A stretch of DNA of 64,000 bases from JAIQFF01 sp963788505 (GTDB taxonomy: Bacteria; Acidobacteriota; Terriglobia; Terriglobales; Acidobacteriaceae). The stretch spans positions 139,397 to 203,396 of the forward strand of contig CAWBGY010000008.1 of assembly GCA_963788505.1 (NCBI GenBank), given 5' to 3'. This document shows, piece after piece, positions 50,400-59,010 of this stretch (position 1 is the first letter of the stretch; every line of letters begins with the position of its first letter). The position numbers and the translations under genes were made by a program. The notes under the pieces are model-generated. The model was not told the origin of the DNA. It ran no database searches and saw only the letters and a list, made by a program, of their open reading frames with translations.

Positions 50400-52941
50400 T
50401 TGACAGAGGCCAGGCGATTTGTTAGATTGCCCGCTCAACTTACGGGAGCCGCCGCGAATTTGCAAGTGCGCGGGACCCTCGCCCTCCCCCACAGCTTCAT
50501 TGAGTCTTGCGACCGGCAACGGGCGGCTGCCAAACAAGAAATGCCGAAGTCGACATCTGTCGATGCGCAGGCCCGGTTCCTGAGTGCCCTGCTCCAGGAA
50601 CGCGAAGTCCAGCCACGTGCCTTCCTGCTCGCCCAGCAGATCACCGAAATCATGCCCGGCTCCGCCGCCGCAGTGTATCTCCTGGAAGAACATCAGGGAA
50701 CAACGCGGTGGTCCGCCAAGGCAGTAGCCGGCGATATTCACCTGGACAACGACGTGGCCCCCTCCGATTCGGGCACCCTGGGCCTCCTGGCCAGGGAGGG
50801 CCAACCCTTGCTTCTGTCCGGGGCGAATCTCATACGGGAAGACTATGCCCACCTTCACGCCCGGCGCACCCTCCTGTCTCTGGCCTACGTTCCCATGATC
50901 GTCAATCAGACTCTCATCGGGGCCCTGGAAGCAGCCACCTTCGATGAGGCAATTGACGAAGCCGATCTGTCTGGATTGGTGGAACTGGTCGAACATGCCG
51001 CTCCCGCGTTTTCGAACGCGATTCACTACGAAGCGGAACGCAACTCGCATCTCGGATCCATTTCCCGATTGACCCAGCTTTACGACGTGGAAAGAGTCTT
51101 TAACTCCACCCTGGAAATGGACGAACTCAATCCCATCATTACCGCCAAGGTGCGCGAACTGCTTGAAGCTCAGGCGGTGAACCTCTGGCTGGTCAAGGAC
51201 GAGCGGGAACTGCTGCTGATCGACCGGGCCGGGCGAAGATGCCACCTGCGAGGTGGGTGCTTCGGAAAAAACAGGAGAAGGTTACGTGGCCGATGTCTCC
51301 GACTCCGGGGAACCCCTGATTATCGAAGATGCGGGCGACCCGCGCTTGCAGCGACGAAATGCAGGCCGGAACGGCGGTATCTTTTCTGTCCTGGTTGCGC
51401 CATTGGTGGCCAAGGGCTTCGAGGTTGGCGTGATCGAAGTCATCAACAAGGCGGATGGCTCCGCATTCGACGAAGACGACCTTTTCCTGCTCAATTCCAT
51501 CGCTGAGAGCGCGGCGTCGGCGCTGAACAATGCCGGAATGCTCCAGGCTGAGCGCAAAGTCGAGATCCTCGAAACCCTGGTCAAGGTAAGTGCGGAAATT
51601 ACCTCCACTCTCGATCTGGACCGGGTATTGGATGCGATCGTAACCGGGCCTGGCGCCGTCATTCCCTATGAAAGGGCGGCCATCGCCCTGGAGGAACGGG
51701 GACGGCTCAAGGTCCGCGCCATTACCGGCATGCCTCGCATCAACCCGCAAGACCCGAATGTAGTTCGGCTGCAGGAGTTGCTGGAATGGGCCTCGCTTTC
51801 GAATGAAGCGCTGTCCTTTTCGCAGCATGGAGAACAGTTCGAAGATCCACGCCTGGAGACACAAGCCAAGCTAGGCAAATATTTCTCAGAGACCGGTATG
51901 CGTGGCTTTTACGCTGTGTCTCTGGCCGACGACGACGGCCGCGTCGGGACCTTGTCGTTCGAGAGCAGCGATCCCGATTTCCTGGGACCGGCGCACCTGG
52001 AGATGATCAAGATTCTGGCGTCGCAGGCGACGGTGGCGCTGCGCAATGCCTCGCTGTACCGGGAAGTTCCCTTCATCGACCTGCTGAAGCCGGTGCTCGA
52101 CCGGAAACGCAAGTTCCTGGCGCTCGAAAAGCGGCGCCGGGCGGTGCTGGTTGCAGCCGCGGTCGCGGCCCTGTTGTTCCTGCTGCTCTTCCCCTTGCCG
52201 CTGCGCGTGGTGGGCGACGCTTCTGTCAGCCCGGCGCAAAGCGTTCTCATACAACCGGAGGTCGAAGGCGTAGTCCAACGCGTCAATGTTCGAGAGGGTG
52301 ATGTGGTGAGCGCCGGAAGTGTCCTGGCCAGTCTTGCGGATTGGCAGTACCGTGCTCAACTGGCGGCCGCCCAGGCCAAGTATGAAACCGCGGTCTCCCA
52401 AATGAATCGGGCATTGAATAACAACGACGGCGGCGAGGCCGGCATTCAGCGCGTTCAAGCCGACTATTGGGCCGCGGAACTGACCCGGGCCCGCGAACGC
52501 CTCGACCGCACCCAGTTGCGGTCGCCCATCAACGGCGTGGTCGCAACTCCGCACGTGGAAGATCTGATGGGCCGCAAGCTGATGCCCGGCGATACCTTTG
52601 CCGAAGTTGTCGACACCTCGCGCGCCGTTGTGGACGTGGCCATCGACGAAGACGATGTCCTGCTTCTTCACCCCGGCGAGAAAGCGTCCATAAAGTTGGA
52701 GGGATTTCCTACCCGCACGTTTCATGGCGTGGTGACCGTGGTCAGCCCCAAAAGCCAGGCGCAAGGGTCGGACCGCTTCTTCTTTGTCCGCGTTCTTGTG
52801 CCCAACCCCGACGGCGCGATTCGGGACGGCATGCAGGGTCGAGGCAAAGTCGTCACCGGATGGAGCCCGGCCGGGAAGGTGCTGTTCCGCCGGCCCGCGA
52901 TATGGATCTGGTCAAAGCTGTGGTCCTGGTTTGGATGGTGA
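50400..52941 (+). CDS. GAF-GAF-GAF-transmembrane-HlyD fusion, frameshifted
   Basis: The protein reads in one frame to DERELLLIDRAG (51233) and in the +1 frame from EDATCEVGASEKTGEGY onward. Removing one base at 51231-51234 joins them into about 800-846 residues. GAF domains lie at about 60-200, 230-400 and 415-560 of the joined protein. A basic stretch and one transmembrane helix (AVLVAAAVAALLFLLLFPLPL) follow, then a periplasmic HlyD-type lipoyl and hairpin part (VLIQPEVEGVVQRVNVREG, LRSPINGVVATPHVEDL). It appears to be an adaptor with a cytoplasmic sensory half. The start is TTG 50400 or ATG 50541 (MPKSTSV); the latter is more convincing. Confidence 0.75.
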
Positions 52942-52986
52942 ACTGGGTAGGGCCGGCGTGAAGCTTCCAGCGGAGCGACATCCGAA

Positions 52987-53200
52987 ACGCCGCGAAGCGG
53001 CGCAAAGAATGTAGCCCACGGCGCAAGCCGTGGGTCGAAAGCGGGGGTTAGCTCTGAAGGGGTGGAACAGAGACACGAGGCATGGGACACAGACAGGCGG
53101 ATCAACCCCCTCTTTCGCCCCATTGGGGCTCGGCCTTGCTCAACCCTTGAACCCACGGCTTGCGCCGTGGGCTTGATTCTTTGCGCCGCTTCGCGGCTGG
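52987..53200. repeat. Dispersed repeat R4 (CCCACGGC...GCCGTGGG element)
   Basis: Left arm: CGCGAAGCGGCGCAAAGAAT then GCCCACGGCGCAAGCCGTGGG. Right arm: CCCACGGCTTGCGCCGTGGG then TTCTTTGCGCCGCTTCGCGG. The arms are inverted, each with its own hairpin, about 115 bases apart. A related unit is inserted in dnaE2 (41209-41256). The 331-base gap contains no gene. Confidence 0.8.
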
Positions 53201-53272
53201 CCGGACAGGCGCATGAAATCCTGCCCGCCGAGTAGCCGGCGGCACACGATGAGTAGATAAACCGGGGGTCCC

Positions 53273-54190
53273 ATGAAACGCGCTGTCATGCTCGCTCTGC
53301 TGATGATCCTCGCGCTGGCTCTAGCCAGTTGCAGCGACGCTGGCGACACTTCCAAAGTGGCCGCGGCCGCGCCGGCAACACGCCCCGCCGCGCCCGCGCC
53401 CGCTCCTGCGCCGTCGACTCCCGCCCCAGATGACAGCGCCTTTGTGGCGTCGGGCCCGATCGTGGTGGAGAACCAGGTGGACGTGGCTGCCCTGCGCGAA
53501 GGCCTCATCGTCTCCATCTTTGCCGAGCCCAATACTCATGTGCGCAAGGGCCAGTTGCTCGCCCGGCTCGACGACCGCCAGATTTCCGCCGACCTCGACG
53601 CCGCCTCCGCCAAAACGCGCTCCATCCAGGCCGACCTGAAAAACTGGCAAGCCGAGACCAAGGTGCTTGAATCCGATCTGGTGCGGGCTCAAAAGCTCTG
53701 GGAAGCCGGCGTATTCACCAAGGAAACGCTGGAGCACGCGCAATACAAAGTGGAAGCCGACAAGTTCGAAATCAGCCGCGAAACCGAACTCCTGACCAAC
53801 GCTCAGGCGACGGAGCGATCGCTGGCGCTGGAAAAAGAAAAGACCCGGATTACAGCTCCGTTTGATGGGGTCGTCGCCCGCCGTTATGTGCGCATGGGGC
53901 AAAAAGTTGGGATTGGCGACCGCCTGTTCTGGGTCACCGCCGTGTCGCCGCTGGAAGTCAAGTTCACTCTTCCGGAACGGTTCCTCGGAAAAATAAAGAA
54001 TGGACGAACCGTGCGGGTTGAATTGGCGGACGGCTCATCCGCGGTTTATCACATCGCCGTGGTCACCCAGATCAGCCCGGTGGTCGATCCCGCGAGCGGA
54101 ACCATCGAAGTGCTGGCCCGGCTTCAGGGTCAGGCCCCGGACTTGAGGCCGGGAATGCTCACCAACATTCGCCTGACGAATCCGCAATGA
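53273..54190 (+). CDS. HlyD/RND-type periplasmic adaptor lipoprotein
   Basis: 305 residues. A lipoprotein signal (LALASC, Cys20) is followed by a long Ala/Pro linker (about 30-55), a lipoyl domain (LREGLIVSIFAEPNTHVRKGQLLARL and ITAPFDGVVARRYVRMGQKV), a helical hairpin (about 100-180) and a beta-barrel. It resembles RND adaptor subunits, but no RND pump is present. The last four bases overlap the next gene, whose product also has an HlyD part. Confidence 0.85.
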   Translation: MKRAVMLALLMILALALASCSDAGDTSKVAAAAPATRPAAPAPAPAPSTPAPDDSAFVASGPIVVENQVDVAALREGLIVSIFAEPNTHVRKGQLLARLDDRQISADLDAASAKTRSIQADLKNWQAETKVLESDLVRAQKLWEAGVFTKETLEHAQYKVEADKFEISRETELLTNAQATERSLALEKEKTRITAPFDGVVARRYVRMGQKVGIGDRLFWVTAVSPLEVKFTLPERFLGKIKNGRTVRVELADGSSAVYHIAVVTQISPVVDPASGTIEVLARLQGQAPDLRPGMLTNIRLTNPQ

Positions 54191-56337
54191 ACATCCTTGA
54201 AGCTCTTGAAGTAGCGCTGCCGGATCTTCCCGCAAGCGCCGCAAAGCGCCGCTATCCCAAGCTGGACCCTCGCGTCATCCACAAGGAGCACGTAGAGCAG
54301 GGCGAACGCGTGGTGCTGGCGAAAATGCCTGGCACCGAGATCTACCTCCGCTTCGCTCCGGAGCAGTGGCAACTGCTCGAGCTATTCGACGGCGAGCGCT
54401 CCTACCAACAGATTTCTGACCTCATTCTCCAGCAGGCCAATCTCTCTTATTCGGAAGAAGAGGTCAGGCAGTTTGCCTCGTACATGGAACAGGGCGGCGA
54501 CCTGTTCTACAAGACCCCGCTGGAGAAGAACATCACACTCCGGCAAAAGATAAGCAGCGAGCGGCAAAAGCGGGGCCGGTTTCATATTGCCGACGTGACC
54601 AACATCACGCTGCACACCTGGGCCCGCGCCGACGACTACCTGTCCCTGGTCCAGCCTTACTGCGAGTTCATTTACAGCACCTGGTTCATCCTGTTGACCC
54701 TTTTCCTGTTCGCGGTCATGGGCTGGATGTGGGCGGACAAATTCAGCGAAGTCTGGCGCGACAGTTTTGCCTTCTACAACTTTACCAAGAAGAGCACATG
54801 GGACCTGGTGGAGTTGTGGTTTCTGTTTGGATCCCTGGCTTTCTTCCACGAGGCCGGCCATGGTCTGACCTGCAAGCACTTTGGCGCCCGGGTGGAAAGG
54901 ATGCAGCTCATCTTGATGTTTTTTGAGCCCACTTTCGTCTGTGATTGCACCCAGGTCTGGATCGTGGGCGACAAGAAAGCCCGCATTTCTACCATCGCCG
55001 CGGGAATCTGGATCGACCTCATCCTCTGTATGGGCGCCACCATCGTCTGGTGGGGCACGGCTACCGGGATGTTTGTCCACGACTTTGCTTACAAGATCAT
55101 GATGATCACCGGCATCGGCGTGTCCCTGCTGAACCTGAACCCGCTGATCAAGCTGGACGGCTATTACCTGCTGGCCGAATTGATCGACGAAAGCGACCTG
55201 AAGGAACGGTCGACGGCTTTCGTCTCCAGCTGGACACGCAAGTATATTTTCCGCTTGCCGGCTGAAGTGGAATACGTCCCGCGGCACCGGCGGGTGTTGT
55301 ACATCGTTTATTCGTTGCTTTCGAGTTTGTACAGCTACACCTTGATGGGCCTGGTGGTGATCTTCGCATACCACATCCTGAAGGCCTACACGCCTGAGTG
55401 GGCGTGGTTGCCGGCGCTTTTGCTGGCCCTGCGAATCTTCAGCTCGCGCATCACCATGTTGGAGAGATTCATGAAAACAGTTTATCTCGACAAGAAGGAA
55501 CGGGTCGTCGCCTGGTTTACTCCATTTCGCGCCGCCCTGGTGGGTATGGCCGTTCTCGCCGTTCTGTTCGCGCCGGTCTGGCCCAGCTTCGTGAGTGGAC
55601 GTTTCGTGCTGGAGCCGGTTCGCGCAACTTTGATCCACGCCGAAGTGCCGGGAACCGTGACCGAGATCCTGGCCGACGAAGGACAACCAGTCGCCGCCGG
55701 TGGTTCGATTTTGCGATTGCGCAACCTGGAACTGGAGTCGGCAGCCGGCCAGGCCAATGCCGATTTGCGTAATGCCTCTGCTCGAGCCACCCAGGCCAGC
55801 CTGCGCTATGAGAATTTTGGACCCGCCGAGCGCGAACGTCAGCAAGCCAGCCAGCGCCACCGCAGCTTTACCGAAGAGATGAAACATCTGCAAGTCACCA
55901 GCCCCATTAATGGCACCGTCACCACCCCGCGGCTGCATGATCTCTTGGGTAAATACTTGAAGCCCGGGACTGAAGTCGCGGAAGTAGCCGATTTGTCTGT
56001 CATGAACGCGCGCATCTACGTTCCTGAATTCGGTATGCGGGATGTTCAGGTGGGAGCTCCGGTACGGCTTCATGCCGAGTCGCAGTTTGAACCCTGGTCT
56101 GGGACGTTGGCTTCGTTGGCGCCCGCGTCCTCATCGATCGAAGCAGGATTGGTCGAGACCCAGAACCTGGAGGGCATTCGTTCCCCCAAGTTCTATGTGG
56201 GAAACGTGGAGCTGCAAAACCGGGGCGACTTAAGAGAAGGGATGAGCGGGGAGGCCAAGATCCTGGTGGGCCGTCGCAGTGCGGCGGGATTGGTCTGGCG
56301 CTTCGCCCGCGACCTGGTTGGACGCCGCATGTGGTGA
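54187..56337 (+). CDS. PqqD-like/site-2-protease (M50)/HlyD fusion membrane protein
   Basis: 716 residues. Residues about 45-110 (LRFAPEQWQLLELFDGERSYQQISDLIL) resemble a PqqD-type winged helix, the peptide-recognition fold of RiPP systems. A polytopic M50 metalloprotease-like core follows, with HEAGH (His221, Glu222, His225) and NPLIKLDGYY (Asp near 324), both zinc motifs intact. The C-terminal third is a periplasmic HlyD domain (LIHAEVPGTVTEILADEGQPV, LQVTSPINGTVTTPRLHDLLG). Proteins of this plan are linked to export or processing of small peptides. It is translationally coupled to the lipoprotein adaptor. Confidence 0.82.
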   Translation: MNILEALEVALPDLPASAAKRRYPKLDPRVIHKEHVEQGERVVLAKMPGTEIYLRFAPEQWQLLELFDGERSYQQISDLILQQANLSYSEEEVRQFASYMEQGGDLFYKTPLEKNITLRQKISSERQKRGRFHIADVTNITLHTWARADDYLSLVQPYCEFIYSTWFILLTLFLFAVMGWMWADKFSEVWRDSFAFYNFTKKSTWDLVELWFLFGSLAFFHEAGHGLTCKHFGARVERMQLILMFFEPTFVCDCTQVWIVGDKKARISTIAAGIWIDLILCMGATIVWWGTATGMFVHDFAYKIMMITGIGVSLLNLNPLIKLDGYYLLAELIDESDLKERSTAFVSSWTRKYIFRLPAEVEYVPRHRRVLYIVYSLLSSLYSYTLMGLVVIFAYHILKAYTPEWAWLPALLLALRIFSSRITMLERFMKTVYLDKKERVVAWFTPFRAALVGMAVLAVLFAPVWPSFVSGRFVLEPVRATLIHAEVPGTVTEILADEGQPVAAGGSILRLRNLELESAAGQANADLRNASARATQASLRYENFGPAERERQQASQRHRSFTEEMKHLQVTSPINGTVTTPRLHDLLGKYLKPGTEVAEVADLSVMNARIYVPEFGMRDVQVGAPVRLHAESQFEPWSGTLASLAPASSSIEAGLVETQNLEGIRSPKFYVGNVELQNRGDLREGMSGEAKILVGRRSAAGLVWRFARDLVGRRMW

Positions 56338-56384
56338 AGCGGGGGACAATCGCCTGCCAGGGTGGGTAAAACAGGTGGGTAAAC

Positions 56385-56414
56385 AAAAGGGCTGCGATAT
56401 TTCGCAGCCCTTTT
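56385..56414. terminator. Bidirectional intrinsic terminator
   Basis: AAAAGGGCTGCGA, loop TATT, TCGCAGCCCTTTT: a perfect 13-bp stem including flanking A and T runs. It stands between the convergent M50-HlyD gene and the small basic-protein gene and can stop transcription from both sides. Confidence 0.92.
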
Positions 56415-56505
56415 CACGGCGCAACCGCCTACAACTTGGCTCGTTACCAAGAGCTCCCAGGGGCCGTGACGCCCGGCCAGAGGTTGCCCCCGGGGATGCT
56501 CCTGT

Positions 56506-56760
56506 TTAGACGCCCCCACGACGCGCCGTGGCTTTGGCTGGCTTGTGCGCGGGCATTTTCGCTGGCGCTTTTGCGGCCATTTTCGCCGGTGCCTTTGCGG
56601 GCATCTTCGCAGGCGCTCTCGCGGGCATCTTTGCCGGCGCTCTCGCGGGCAGGGTCGCCGGCCTAACGGCGGGACGATTGCCTGAAGTCTGGGGCGTGGC
56701 CAGAATTGCACTCTTTACTGCGGACCGCTGGCTGATCAAGGATTTCTTTTGTACCGACAT
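56506..56760 (-). CDS. Small Ala/Lys/Pro-rich basic protein (histone H1-like)
   Basis: 84 residues. A short N-terminal part (SVQKKSLISQRSAVKSAIL) is followed by about seven copies of a P-A-(K/R)-(M/A)-P-A type unit, ending RRGGV. The composition (Ala, Lys, Pro, Arg) recalls bacterial H1-like DNA-binding tails and AKP-repeat proteins. A GGAGG site five bases before the ATG and a good terminator downstream support expression. It could coat DNA or RNA; no domain is recognised. Confidence 0.7.
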   Translation of the reverse strand: MSVQKKSLISQRSAVKSAILATPQTSGNRPAVRPATLPARAPAKMPARAPAKMPAKAPAKMAAKAPAKMPAHKPAKATARRGGV

Positions 56761-56995
56761 GACGTCCTCCGTCAAAAGATGAATTTGATTTTCCGACCGG
56801 CCAGCTTTATCGACCTGCTCTGTCCGGTTCGGCATTGTGATAAGCAAAGGTGGGGCCAAACTCCTCCGGTCGGTGCCAGCGGCGAAATAATCAATCAATT
56901 CAGAAAGATAGACCTGGAGCCGATTGTGGAAATCCCGACCCTCCAGGAAAAACGTTCTCCGCCCGGTTAAAAATTAACCCAAGCAGGGTTAATAA

Positions 56996-58399
56996 TTAAC
57001 CCTGTAGGCCATACTTCCGGCAGAGGTACTTCATCTTCTGGGCATTGATCTGGAGCAGGGCCGCGGCCGCCACCTTCTTGCCCCCGGTCCGGCGCAGAGC
57101 GGCTTGCAGATAGGCCAATTCAATCCGGGCCATCTCTTCATCGAACGAAATTCCCTCTTCGGGAATGAGCAGCGCCTCCTGTTTGGCGGTGCTGCTGTAA
57201 AGGATCTGCTGGGGCAGGTGCTTGGCGGTGATCACCGCCCCCGAGCCCATCACCACCAGCCGTTGGACCAGGTTCTCCAGCTCCCGGACATTCCCCGGCC
57301 AGTGATATTCCTCGAGAATTTCGAGCGCGTCCGAATCCAGGCGCTTGAGAGGAACGCTGCCGGCGGCGCAATACATGCGCAGAAAGTGGTCCAGCAGGAT
57401 GGCCACGTCTCCCGGCCGTTCGCGTAAGGGGGGAAGGACGATGGGGACCACGTTGATGCGGTAGTACAGATCTTCCCGGAAGCGTCCCGTCCGCACCGCC
57501 TGCTCCAGATCCTCGTTGGTAGCGGCGATAAGCCGGAAATCGATCCGCTTGCTGCTCCGGCTGCCGATGCGCTGGATGATGTGCTGTTCCAGGACCCGCA
57601 GCAGCTTGCTTTGCAAAGCCAACCCCAGAGTGCCAATCTCATCCAGGAAAAGCGTTCCGCCGTTGGCCGATTCGATATGGCCGGCCCGGGATTCGTGGGC
57701 ATCCGTGAAAGCCCCTTTTTCATGGCCAAACAGCTCCGCCTCGATCAGGCTTTCCGGGAGGGCGGCGCAGTTCACGCTCACGAATGGCTTGTCTCGCCGC
57801 GGGCCGCTGGCAACGATGGCCTGTGCCACCAGCTCTTTTCCGGTCCCGCTTTCGCCCCGAACCAGCACATTGACGTTGCTTTCGGCCACGCGGCTGATGG
57901 CGTCATACACCAGTCGCATGGGCTCGCTGCCGCCGATCAGCTGGCAAAACGAATTTCGGTTGCGGGCCTCTTCCCGAATCCTGCGATTCTCGATTTCCGT
58001 CGCTCGTTCCTGCAGGGCGCTGTGGAGGACGGCCTGCACTTCCTCGAAATCCACCGGAGCGACGAAACAATGGCCGATCCCAGCCTGTTCGAATTGATTT
58101 CGCGAGGCCTTGTTGTGCGCTCGGGTGAAGCCCAGCAGGACCAGATTCTCGTCATGAGCGCGCAGTTTGCGTATCAGCCGCAACATTTGATCGTCGGAGG
58201 CCTGTGCGGTTTCAAGGTCCAGAATCACGGCTTCGACGGTAGCCTCGTCGAGCAGCGGCAATACCTGTTCTCCCGAATCCAAGAGCGTGGCGTGGAAGGC
58301 AGACGCCAGTACTTCCTGCACCGCCAGCTGGACGGATTCATCCGTCGACACAACCGCTATGCGCGGGGCCGCGCCGGTGGGTATAGTATCGGTCGCCAT
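56996..58399 (-). CDS. NtrC-like sigma-54 activator with altered GAFTGA motif
   Basis: 467 residues. The N-terminal receiver-like domain (about 10-130) keeps an Asp in AVILDLE but lacks the usual Pro after it and the conserved Lys (VAPVDFEEV). The AAA+ domain is complete: Walker A RGESGTGKE, Walker B GGTLFLDEIG and arginine finger RFREDLYYR. The sigma-54-contacting loop reads GAFTDA instead of GAFTGA. The C-terminal Fis-type helix-turn-helix is present (KKVAAAALLQINAQKMKYL). It may act on sigma-54 or, given the altered loop, on another holoenzyme. No partner kinase is adjacent. Confidence 0.88.
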   Translation of the reverse strand: MATDTIPTGAAPRIAVVSTDESVQLAVQEVLASAFHATLLDSGEQVLPLLDEATVEAVILDLETAQASDDQMLRLIRKLRAHDENLVLLGFTRAHNKASRNQFEQAGIGHCFVAPVDFEEVQAVLHSALQERATEIENRRIREEARNRNSFCQLIGGSEPMRLVYDAISRVAESNVNVLVRGESGTGKELVAQAIVASGPRRDKPFVSVNCAALPESLIEAELFGHEKGAFTDAHESRAGHIESANGGTLFLDEIGTLGLALQSKLLRVLEQHIIQRIGSRSSKRIDFRLIAATNEDLEQAVRTGRFREDLYYRINVVPIVLPPLRERPGDVAILLDHFLRMYCAAGSVPLKRLDSDALEILEEYHWPGNVRELENLVQRLVVMGSGAVITAKHLPQQILYSSTAKQEALLIPEEGISFDEEMARIELAYLQAALRRTGGKKVAAAALLQINAQKMKYLCRKYGLQG

Positions 58400-58555
58400 G
58401 GGAAGGCCTCGGAATCCTCGAACCTCCTGGGCAAGAACATGCAGGAGGCAGGATTAAGCCAGGGATTATAGGTCAATTTTTCACCCAGGGTGGGGAAATA
58501 ATCGACCTTCTCCGGGCAAGGGTCGGGGGCATCAATTTCAGGCCGGGAGGCGGAA

Positions 58556-58930
58556 ATGCTGGCTTCAAGCAAGGTGATTGGCTTCGTTCCTACCAAAGAT
58601 TCCACCGGCGCCCGCGCGTTTTACGAAGGCAAACTGGGATTCCGATTCGTCAGCGACGACCCGTTTGCCCTGGTGTTGAGAGCCGGCGAAACCATGATCC
58701 GGGTCGCCAAGGCGGAAAACTTCACTCCCGCCTCGTACACCGTTCTGGGTTGGGAAGTGCGAGACATTGAGGCCGTCGTCCGCTGGCTGCAGGAGCGCGG
58801 CGTTGCCTTCGAGAAATACCCCTTCGTCCAGGACCAGGAACTGGGAATCTGGACGGCGCCCGGTGGCAGCAAAGTGGCCTGGTTCAAGGATCTGGACGGA
58901 AACGTGCTTTCCGTCAGCCAGCATGAGTAG
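58556..58930 (+). CDS. VOC (glyoxalase/bleomycin-resistance) family protein
   Basis: 124 residues with two beta-alpha-beta-beta-beta halves: KVIGFVPTKDSTGARAFYEGKLGFRFVSDDP and GWEVRDIEAVVRWLQERG, ending WFKDLDGNVLSV. Candidate metal ligands are scarce, so it may be a non-catalytic or broad lyase/resistance member. GGAGG lies close before the ATG. Confidence 0.85.
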   Translation: MLASSKVIGFVPTKDSTGARAFYEGKLGFRFVSDDPFALVLRAGETMIRVAKAENFTPASYTVLGWEVRDIEAVVRWLQERGVAFEKYPFVQDQELGIWTAPGGSKVAWFKDLDGNVLSVSQHE

Positions 58931-59010
58931 GGATTGCCACCGCGCAAACAAAAATGGGGAGGCAGACGCGAACGTCCACCTCCCCTGGGGAGAAACGAAG
59001 TGCAACCTTG

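Noticed and set aside
54382..56073. 563-codon open frame on the minus strand opposite the M50-HlyD gene
   Set aside because: It is the antisense shadow of a gene with clear motifs, is Gln/His/Arg-rich without any domain, and has no ribosome site. High GC content gives many such frames (also 3093-4424 minus, 11074-12318 plus, 14838-15917 plus).
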